Origin: Vreelandella lutescens
GTDB taxonomy: Bacteria; Pseudomonadota; Gammaproteobacteria; Pseudomonadales; Halomonadaceae
Assembly: GCF_014640815.1 (NCBI RefSeq)
Contig: NZ_BMHM01000006.1
Coordinates: forward strand, 124,001-188,000
Length of the DNA stretch: 64,000 nt
Direction of reading: 5' to 3'
Shown here: piece by piece, positions 58,387 to 64,000 of the stretch
Numbering within the stretch: the stretch's first letter is position 1
How the letters are laid out: every line of letters starts with the position of its first letter
Position numbers and translations under genes: made by a program
Notes under the pieces: model-generated
What the model was told of the DNA's origin: nothing
What the model saw: only the letters and a program-made list of their open reading frames with translations
Database searches by the model: none

Positions 58387-59871
58387 TTAGCGTTTATGGG
58401 GTGCTTCTTGAAAAGAGAAGTACACAAACAGTAAGGCCATGGCTAAGTAGCCCATCACAAATTCCGGCGCGGCGTTAAAAGCGAGTTTGGGCGCGTGCAT
58501 TAAGCCGACAAACGAGAAGCCCGCGGCTATCACAGCAAACGCGGCTGCCCGTCGGAATTGGTGATCAATCACAGACACCGTCATGGCACCCAAGAAAATG
58601 GCCATAAACATAGCGCCTTGCCCCATCACCACAATCGCGCTGGAGATGTCGCTGACAACGTCGCCTGCGCCTCGGTTAAAGCGGGTCATCACATAGTTGG
58701 CAAAGTAGGGCAGCATCGCCAGCGCAATGGCGGGGTAGTAACGGGTATCGTTGGCCTGAAACGCTGTAGCAATCATCGACATGCCCACAAACACCAGAAT
58801 GGGGGCGACGACAGAAACCGGAATAATGGCTGCCAGTGCCGCAATCAGCCCGAACATGGTGGCCAACGCGTAGACGGCACCGTTGAGCAGGCTGTAACCG
58901 CGACCCGCCCCCATCCATTTCGCGCCCACCGTGGCGATATAGACCGTGGTGGGGAACACGCCACCAAACAGCGCGCCGATCATGGTGCCTGCACCATCCA
59001 CCGCTTGGCATTCACGCACGTCGTACTTATCGCCGGCGGCTTCCATTGCCTCTACGTTGTTCATAGTTTCAATGGCGTTATAAAGCGTAATCGGCAGCAC
59101 CACCGTCAGTACCGCCAGCATGCCGGTAAACAGCAGGCCAAGGCCCTCATACCAGGCGAGGTTGGGCAGCAATGGGTAGAAACCCAGGTGGGTGAAGGCA
59201 TCGCTAAAGCGCTCGCTGCCTGCATCGCCGATTAGGTAGGCCATGGCGGTGCCGACCACGATGGCAAACAGCGACGTGGGCAGTTTGAACGGCATGCTGA
59301 CCCGGGCCACCAAGCCAACAATAATAATACCCAGCACCAGCAGGCCGACCACCGGCATTTCCAGGGTTTTGAACAGCATCTCACCGGCAATAAACGTCAG
59401 CGCGACGCCAGCCACCGCCCCGAGCATCGCGGCGCGTGGCAGGTGGTATTGCACCCAGCGGCCAATGACGCTGATGACCGCTTCAATGGCACCGCTGATA
59501 AAGCAGGCTGCCACGGCGACTTTCCAGGCTAGCTCCGCATCCCCCGTTAGCTGTTTGGCAGGTAACAGGACGCCAAATAGAAACACAAACATGACGGGGG
59601 TAGAGATGCCGTAGGAGAGGGCGGTAACGTCGCTGCGGTTCTCTTTACGCGCTAACCTAGCGGCGCTCCAGGCGTAGTAGAAGTTACCTGCCATCACGGC
59701 CACTGCCGCGCCGGGAAGCACCTGGCCATAAACAATCGAGGTGGGAAACCCCATGCCTAACATCGTAATCGCGATGATGACGAAGTTAGCGATATTGTTT
59801 TGAAAGAGCGCAAAGAATGCGTCGGTGTCTTCTTTTTTGTACCAGGGGTAGTGAGTGCCGGCAGCCGCCAT
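58387..59871 (-). CDS. NCS2 family permease (AzgA-like purine/pyrimidine transporter)
   Basis: Polytopic uptake permease of the NCS2 family, of the AzgA branch. 494 residues, about 13-14 helices. ADVTALSYGISTP-like sequence (here RSDVTALSYGISTPVMFVF) and a later VFPTTVYIATVGAKWMG match the signature regions. Whether it takes adenine, guanine, hypoxanthine or another base cannot be read from sequence. Upstream (59896 and 60004) lie two TTGTRTACAA-type palindromes that suggest a GntR-type regulator. Confidence 0.87.
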   Translation of the reverse strand: MAAAGTHYPWYKKEDTDAFFALFQNNIANFVIIAITMLGMGFPTSIVYGQVLPGAAVAVMAGNFYYAWSAARLARKENRSDVTALSYGISTPVMFVFLFGVLLPAKQLTGDAELAWKVAVAACFISGAIEAVISVIGRWVQYHLPRAAMLGAVAGVALTFIAGEMLFKTLEMPVVGLLVLGIIIVGLVARVSMPFKLPTSLFAIVVGTAMAYLIGDAGSERFSDAFTHLGFYPLLPNLAWYEGLGLLFTGMLAVLTVVLPITLYNAIETMNNVEAMEAAGDKYDVRECQAVDGAGTMIGALFGGVFPTTVYIATVGAKWMGAGRGYSLLNGAVYALATMFGLIAALAAIIPVSVVAPILVFVGMSMIATAFQANDTRYYPAIALAMLPYFANYVMTRFNRGAGDVVSDISSAIVVMGQGAMFMAIFLGAMTVSVIDHQFRRAAAFAVIAAGFSFVGLMHAPKLAFNAAPEFVMGYLAMALLFVYFSFQEAPHKR

Positions 59872-59895
59872 GTTATGCCTCTTGGTTATGGTGTG

Positions 59896-59905
59896 TTGTA
59901 TACAA
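59896..59905. promoter_or_regulatory. Candidate operator TTGTATACAA upstream of the NCS2 permease
   Basis: Perfect 10-bp palindrome 25 bases before the permease ATG. A near copy is at 60004-60013. Spacing and form fit a dimeric GntR-type repressor. Confidence 0.55.
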
Positions 59906-60003
59906 GGCTACGCTGAGTGTGCCGAAAGTTTGACTAATCGGTCAAGCGTTGCTTTGCAACGGACGCCGCACGGGCGCCCCAGGCTCTGGCGGCGAACGCG
60001 CAA

Positions 60004-60013
60004 TTGTACACAA
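60004..60013. promoter_or_regulatory. Second TTGTACACAA palindrome upstream of the NCS2 permease
   Basis: Differs from the first by one base. Centre-to-centre distance is 108 bases, near ten helical turns. A GTTGC/GCAAC hairpin lies between them. Confidence 0.5.
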
Positions 60014-60067
60014 CCTTGGCCAAGGGGTTGATAAGGTTATGGGTTTTTCATCAGAATTTCGTCACTA

Positions 60068-60097
60068 ACAAAAACGCCCAGGCATTTGCCTGGGCGT
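60068..60097 (-). terminator. Terminator after the aminotransferase gene
   Basis: Ten-pair stem (60075-60084 with 60087-60096) with, on the minus strand, a T-run following. It ends the phhB-aminotransferase transcript. Confidence 0.85.
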
Positions 60098-60116
60098 GAG
60101 GGTCAAACGATGCTGG

Positions 60117-61307
60117 TTAGTCGTTAACAGCAGCAATCGCTTTGGCTAGGTAGGGTAGATTCTCATGGGAGAAGCCTGCTACGTTCGCGCGGCCAGAGCG
60201 CACCATGTAGATGCCAAACTCATCGCGCAGACGATCAACCTGTTCAGGTGTTAGGCCCGTGTAGGAGAACATACCGCGCTGCTCGGCAACACAGGCATAC
60301 TTCTCATCCAAGCCGTAGGGCTTCAGTGCATCAACGAAGTCACGACGTAGCGTATTAATACGGTCGCGCATTTCGGTCAGCTCTTCGCGCCACATCGCTG
60401 AGAGTTCAGCGTCGTGAAGGATCTCGCTGACAATCGCGCCGCCGTGAGCAGGCGGGTTGGAGTAGTTCTCACGCGCCACAATCGCCACTTGCGAGCGAAC
60501 GTTCTCCATCTGCTCAGCGTCTTTGGCGACCAGAATCAAACAGCCTGTACGCTCGCAGTAAATGCCAAAGTTCTTAGAGCAGGAGCTGGTGATGATCACT
60601 TCATCCAGGTTCTCGGCCAGCAGGCGAACGCCATAGGCGTCTTCGTCGAGGCCTTCACCGAAACCTTGGTAAGCAAAGTCGATGAGTGGCAGCAGTTGGC
60701 GCTCTTTCAATACCGCCATCACTTCTTGCCACTGCTGCTGAGAAAGATCAAAGCCCGTCGGGTTGTGGCAGCAGGCGTGCAGCACTACCACATCGCCTTC
60801 TGGAATCTTTTTCAACGCGGCCAGCATGCCATCAAAATCAAGGCGGTTGTCGGCATCGACGTAAGGGTACTTGTGCAGCTCAATACCAGCGGAGGTGAAG
60901 ATGCCGTGGTGGTTCGGCCAAGTTGGGTCGCTGACCCAAATGCCTTTACCCGGTAGTTGGCTGGCCACAAAATCAGCTGCCAGACGCAGCGCGCCCGTAC
61001 CGCCCGGCGATTGAGTAGCGCTGGCGCGCTTAGCACTCAGCACTGGGGAGTTGGCGCCCAGTACCATAGGAAGAACGGCTTCGCCGTAGGCTGGAGCACC
61101 GTGAGAACCAATATAGGTTTTGGTGGTTTCATTCTTGAGCAGGCGAGCTTCTGCTTCCTTGACGGCACGCATGACCGGCGTGTTGCCAGCGGCGTCGCGA
61201 TATACGCCAACACCAAGATCTACTTTCTGCGGGTTGGTATCTTTTTTGAAAGCTTCGATCAGCCCGAGAATGGCGTCTCCAGGGACTCGCTCAATTTGCT
61301 CAAACAT
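60117..61307 (-). CDS. Aromatic/aspartate aminotransferase (class I)
   Basis: PLP aminotransferase of the AspC/TyrB/PhhC type, 396 residues. The PLP lysine is in SSCSKNFGIYCER; the WVSDPTWPNHHGIF and HACCHNPTGFD segments and the C-terminal GRANVAGFS (arginine for the alpha-carboxylate) are present. It directly follows phhB, as phhC does in Pseudomonas, which favours an aromatic amino-acid role, but AspC function is equally possible. Confidence 0.93.
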   Translation of the reverse strand: MFEQIERVPGDAILGLIEAFKKDTNPQKVDLGVGVYRDAAGNTPVMRAVKEAEARLLKNETTKTYIGSHGAPAYGEAVLPMVLGANSPVLSAKRASATQSPGGTGALRLAADFVASQLPGKGIWVSDPTWPNHHGIFTSAGIELHKYPYVDADNRLDFDGMLAALKKIPEGDVVVLHACCHNPTGFDLSQQQWQEVMAVLKERQLLPLIDFAYQGFGEGLDEDAYGVRLLAENLDEVIITSSCSKNFGIYCERTGCLILVAKDAEQMENVRSQVAIVARENYSNPPAHGGAIVSEILHDAELSAMWREELTEMRDRINTLRRDFVDALKPYGLDEKYACVAEQRGMFSYTGLTPEQVDRLRDEFGIYMVRSGRANVAGFSHENLPYLAKAIAAVND

Positions 61308-61646
61308 TTATTCGGCTACCTCGTCGGTTCTGGCGGCAAGAATGAAATCATTAAGATGCAGGCCGCGAATTTCATGGGACCACCAGGTGACGGTGGTTTT
61401 GCCCCATTCGGTCACCAATACAGGGTGGTGGCCTGCCTGCTCTGCGACATCGCCCACCCGCTGGCTAAACGCTAGCGCATCGGCAAAGTTACGAAACGTG
61501 AACTGTCTCGATAGCTTCATGATGCCATCGTGCTCGGTAATCTGCCACTCTGGAAGTGCCTTAAGATGAGGTTGGCATGCCTCATAAGAGAGCGGTATGG
61601 CATTGCCGCTACAGGGTTCGCATTCGCAATGAGCCAGTGATGTCAT
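61308..61646 (-). CDS. phhB: 4a-hydroxytetrahydrobiopterin dehydratase (pterin-4a-carbinolamine dehydratase)
   Basis: Regenerates the pterin cofactor of phenylalanine hydroxylase. The family motif [20 protein letters not shown] is clear and 112 residues is normal. It lies directly before the aminotransferase gene without a gap. The hydroxylase phhA is not in the window. Confidence 0.92.
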   Translation of the reverse strand: MTSLAHCECEPCSGNAIPLSYEACQPHLKALPEWQITEHDGIMKLSRQFTFRNFADALAFSQRVGDVAEQAGHHPVLVTEWGKTTVTWWSHEIRGLHLNDFILAARTDEVAE

Positions 61647-61674
61647 GGTGTCACCTCATGGGTAGATCCACTCT

Positions 61675-62586
61675 TCAGGGTAGAAGGCAGACGCAGTCCC
61701 GACCAACATCCTTTGCGCTATATAGCGCTCGATCGGCGCGTTCAATCAGGCTCACCATGGGTTCACCGCAGCGATACTCTGCCACGCCAATGCTCAGGGT
61801 GACATTGCCTTGGCCCATGCCGAAATCGTGCTCTGCAATAGTTTGACGCAAGCGGTCGGCAAGCTTATGGCATTGCTGCAGCGAGGTAAGCGGCAGCACT
61901 ACCATAAACTCCTCACCCCCCAGGCGAGCCACCATATCTTCACAGCGCAACAGAGACTGCGTCACGGTAGCGAGCTGTTTTAAGACGCTATCCCCTTGTA
62001 GATGGCCCCAACGGTCATTGAGCTGTTTGAAGTGATCGATGTCGATCATCATGATGGAAAGCGGCGTGCCATGGCGGGTGCTAAGAGACGTTAGGTGGGT
62101 TAACTGCACCATCAGCTTGCGACGATTGGGCAAGCTGGTCAGCGGGTCGGTATCGCATAGTTTGCGCAGCCGCTGCTCTTCAATGACCTGGTCCGTAATA
62201 TCCAGCATAAGACCATTCCAGCGTACCCCAGATTCGATGGGTTCAGGGTTGGCGCTCACGGCGATCCAATGCGGTTTTTCTTTAGGAAAAGGGAGACGAA
62301 AACGCGTATTGAGCGGCAGCATCCAGCGTGCAGAACGTTCGATCGCTGACATCACTTTCGGGTGATCACTGCCGGTGAGCTGCTCTAGCAGCAAACTGGC
62401 GTCTTTTGCGAGCTGCTGTCTGTCAACATAAGCAAGTGCGATGCCCCCACCCTCAAGGTAAGGGAAGTTCATATGACCACTATGGGAGCGGTAGAACTGA
62501 AAAATGACCCCGGGAATATGGGGCACTAAGCTATCGGCACTCTGTGGAATGGCTACAGGAGGTACGGATACGTCATTCACGGGCAT
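61675..62586 (-). CDS. Diguanylate cyclase with PAS-like sensor (GGDEF)
   Basis: Makes cyclic di-GMP. The N-terminal ~135 residues look PAS-like (GVIFQFYRSHSG … WNGLMLDITDQVIEEQRLRK). The GGDEF domain carries DTDPLTSLPNRRKL, DIDHFKQLNDRWGHLQGD, an intact active site RLGGEEFMVV, and an RCED inhibitory site five residues before GGEEF. No membrane helix, so it is cytosolic. 303 residues. Upstream is a 231-base divergent region shared with the methyltransferase gene. Confidence 0.93.
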   Translation of the reverse strand: MPVNDVSVPPVAIPQSADSLVPHIPGVIFQFYRSHSGHMNFPYLEGGGIALAYVDRQQLAKDASLLLEQLTGSDHPKVMSAIERSARWMLPLNTRFRLPFPKEKPHWIAVSANPEPIESGVRWNGLMLDITDQVIEEQRLRKLCDTDPLTSLPNRRKLMVQLTHLTSLSTRHGTPLSIMMIDIDHFKQLNDRWGHLQGDSVLKQLATVTQSLLRCEDMVARLGGEEFMVVLPLTSLQQCHKLADRLRQTIAEHDFGMGQGNVTLSIGVAEYRCGEPMVSLIERADRALYSAKDVGRDCVCLLP

Positions 62587-62638
62587 GCGTGAATCTCCAA
62601 TTTTTATGCCTGTTGTAAGTTAGCCGTGAAGATTAGCG

Positions 62639-62669
62639 GTAAAAGCGTAAACAATATGTAAGCTTTTAC
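62639..62669. promoter_or_regulatory. Inverted repeat in the GGDEF/cobA divergent region
   Basis: GTAAAAGC (62639-62646) and GCTTTTAC (62662-62669) are perfect complements 15 bases apart in an AT-rich promoter region. Could be an operator for either gene. Confidence 0.4.
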
Positions 62670-62817
62670 TGACAATTTCGCGTTTTTTAATATTTTTTGG
62701 TAATTAAAAAACCTCTGTATATTCCTTTTTTGCCGCATTAGCGTGAAAATGGCGAATAGTTGAGAGAATGTCGTTTTTAATTCTTTTCTGAAATAACGTT
62801 AGATTTTATTCCTACTG

Positions 62818-63687
62818 GTGGTGGCTTTGGATACGCAGCAATCACACACGGTTAATGCCGAGGCAGAAGCGCATGAGGCCCATCAGCATCCTCTAGGGCG
62901 TGTCAGTTTGATTGGCGCAGGCCCTGGAGACCCAGACCTATTAACGTTGAAAGCGTATAAGCGGCTATTGAAAGCAGAGGTAGTGCTGTATGACCGCTTG
63001 GTCAGCGATGAAATTTTGGCACTGTTGCCTGCTGAGTCTGAGCGCTATTACGTCGGTAAAGCGCGCTCCTCTCACAGCGTGCCCCAAGAGGAGATCAACC
63101 AATCGCTGGTGGAGTGGGCTAAGCAGGGTAAGCAGGTCATTCGTTTAAAAGGCGGCGATCCTTTTATTTTTGGCCGTGGTGGGGAAGAGCTTGAAGCGCT
63201 CGTGGCGGCGCATATCCCTGTGGAAGTTATTCCTGGCATTACGGCTGCCTCTGGCTGTGCCGCTTATGCGGGGATTCCGCTCACCCATCGTGACCATGCG
63301 CAGTCGGTGCGGTTTGTGACGGGGCACCTTCAGCATGGACAACTGCGTTTGGACTGGCCTGCGTTGGCCCAGTCAGGTCAGACGCTCGTGTTTTATATGG
63401 GACTCAGCAATCTGAGCTTAATTTGTGACGGGCTTATGGCGCATGGGTTGAGCGAGTCGACTCCGTTAGCGCTTATCGAGCAGGGAACAACGCAACGGCA
63501 GCGCACGCATGTCGGCTCGCTCAAGGAACTCCCTGAAGGCTTCTATAGCGGCGATATTAAGCCGCCTACCTTATTGATTATTGGCAGCGTTGTGTCGCTA
63601 CATCAAACGCTTTCATGGTTTGAGGCAGATCATGGCACCACGATGGGATTTTCTGATGGCAAGCATGCGCGTTTAACGAACGGGTAG
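62818..63687 (+). CDS. cobA: Uroporphyrinogen-III C-methyltransferase
   Basis: SAM-dependent enzyme that makes precorrin-2, entry to siroheme and cobalamin. VSLIGAGPGDPDLLTLKAYK at the start, VRLKGGDPFIFGRGGEE and PGITAASGCAAYAGIPLTHR are the family motifs. 289 residues, the single-domain form rather than CysG. Translation starts at GTG 62818 or 62821; the family domain begins about residue 25. Confidence 0.94.
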   Translation: MVALDTQQSHTVNAEAEAHEAHQHPLGRVSLIGAGPGDPDLLTLKAYKRLLKAEVVLYDRLVSDEILALLPAESERYYVGKARSSHSVPQEEINQSLVEWAKQGKQVIRLKGGDPFIFGRGGEELEALVAAHIPVEVIPGITAASGCAAYAGIPLTHRDHAQSVRFVTGHLQHGQLRLDWPALAQSGQTLVFYMGLSNLSLICDGLMAHGLSESTPLALIEQGTTQRQRTHVGSLKELPEGFYSGDIKPPTLLIIGSVVSLHQTLSWFEADHGTTMGFSDGKHARLTNG

Positions 63688-63836
63688 GTATTTTGAGTGT
63701 TATGTCGGGTGGCGTTATGAGCCGCGCTGTGTATGCTAGTAACGATAAGATTCATAAAACGACGATTTGATCACCATCGTGCTACTTGTCACTAACGCTG
63801 CTGATACCAGCAGCCAAGCGAAAAGAGGGACGCAGC

Positions 63837-64000
63837 ATGTCAGACGTTAACCATTCAGACCCGAACACGCCAGCTCATAAGCCGGATATGAAAACGCTCT
63901 TCCAGGATAACCGGGTCAAAGGGATTGCCGGTATCGCCGCCATTGCTGTGATTTGGGCCATTATGGCGCAATCTAATTCAGGCACCCACCAAGAACGTGT
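63837..64000 (+). CDS. N-terminus of a membrane-anchored protein (cut by window end)
   Basis: 54 codons are visible. A hydrophilic start (MSDVNHSDPNTPAHKPDMKT) is followed by one membrane helix (GIAGIAAIAVIWAIMAQ) and the start of an extracytoplasmic part. AGAGGGACGCAGC precedes the ATG. The product cannot be identified from this piece. Confidence 0.65.
   Translation, partial: MSDVNHSDPNTPAHKPDMKTLFQDNRVKGIAGIAAIAVIWAIMAQSNSGTHQER

Noticed and set aside
58558..59235. 225-codon plus-strand open frame inside the NCS2 permease gene
   Set aside because: Antisense to a clear permease; the translation is His/Gln/Arg-rich and repetitive, as expected from reversed membrane-protein codons.
59872..60060. 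Purine riboswitch before the NCS2 permease
   Set aside because: No purine-riboswitch core (paired loops with conserved junction) could be recognised; palindromic protein sites explain the leader better.

Overview
The window looks like a moderately halophilic gammaproteobacterium, most likely a Halomonas-type genome. The basis is gene content and order: a complete sodium-pumping NADH:quinone reductase operon; the leuCDB-asd-fimV-truA-trpF-trpB-trpA-accD-folC-dedD-cvpA-purF-metZ order shared with Pseudomonas-like bacteria; and the style of the encoded proteins. No rRNA, tRNA or CRISPR array was seen.

Layout. (1) 1-16.6 kb is core: the end of a gap gene, nqrABCDEF with nqrM, soluble transhydrogenase sthA, a PA2779/PA2778-like exported pair, the overlapping leuS-lptE-holA operon on the minus strand, a zinc-ribbon protein and an unknown polytopic membrane protein. 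(2) 16.8-30.4 kb is an accessory stretch, visibly AT-richer in parts. It is bounded and punctuated by at least five copies of a ~50 bp REP-like repeat. Its left part (about 17.0-20.93 kb) is an integron gene-cassette array with three good attC sites, one attC with a degenerate outer box, and a doubtful left boundary. No integrase gene is present, so it is a CALIN-type cluster. Its cassettes encode an unknown 308-aa protein, a SEFIR (TIR-like) domain protein that is a candidate defence gene, a probable PD-(D/E)XK-like protein broken by two in-frame stops, and a small membrane protein. The rest of the region holds a histidine phosphatase, a YjaA-like protein, a cN-I-type 5'-nucleotidase, a LysE-family pseudogene, several orphan small ORFs, a stand-alone C39-like protein, two near-identical DCC (DUF393) genes with evidence of a segmental duplication, a LysR/DMT-exporter pair, a GNAT acetyltransferase and an NAD(P)-binding protein. 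(3) 30.5-36.6 kb is pgaABCD, for poly-beta-1,6-N-acetylglucosamine biofilm polysaccharide. (4) 36.9-55.1 kb is conserved amino-acid, purine and fatty-acid metabolism (LysR, leuCDB, asd, fimV, truA, trpFBA, accD, folC, dedD, cvpA, purF, metZ). (5) 55.1-64 kb carries a small exported protein, cytochrome b561, YceI, a MATE exporter, an NCS2 purine/pyrimidine permease with two TTGTRTACAA-type palindromes upstream, a phhB-aminotransferase pair, a PAS-GGDEF cyclase, a uroporphyrinogen-III methyltransferase and the start of an unknown membrane protein.

How the genes work together: Nqr and SthA handle sodium-coupled respiration and pyridine-nucleotide balance. leu, asd, trp and metZ cover branched-chain, aspartate-family, tryptophan and methionine synthesis. 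accD, folC and purF supply malonyl-CoA, folylpolyglutamate and purines. The pga operon and the cyclic-di-GMP cyclase suggest surface-attached growth. The most unusual biology is in the accessory region: an integrase-less cassette array carrying a SEFIR protein, a doubly interrupted cassette gene, and repeat-associated duplication and deletion of small genes. All calls were made by reading the sequence; no database search was run.
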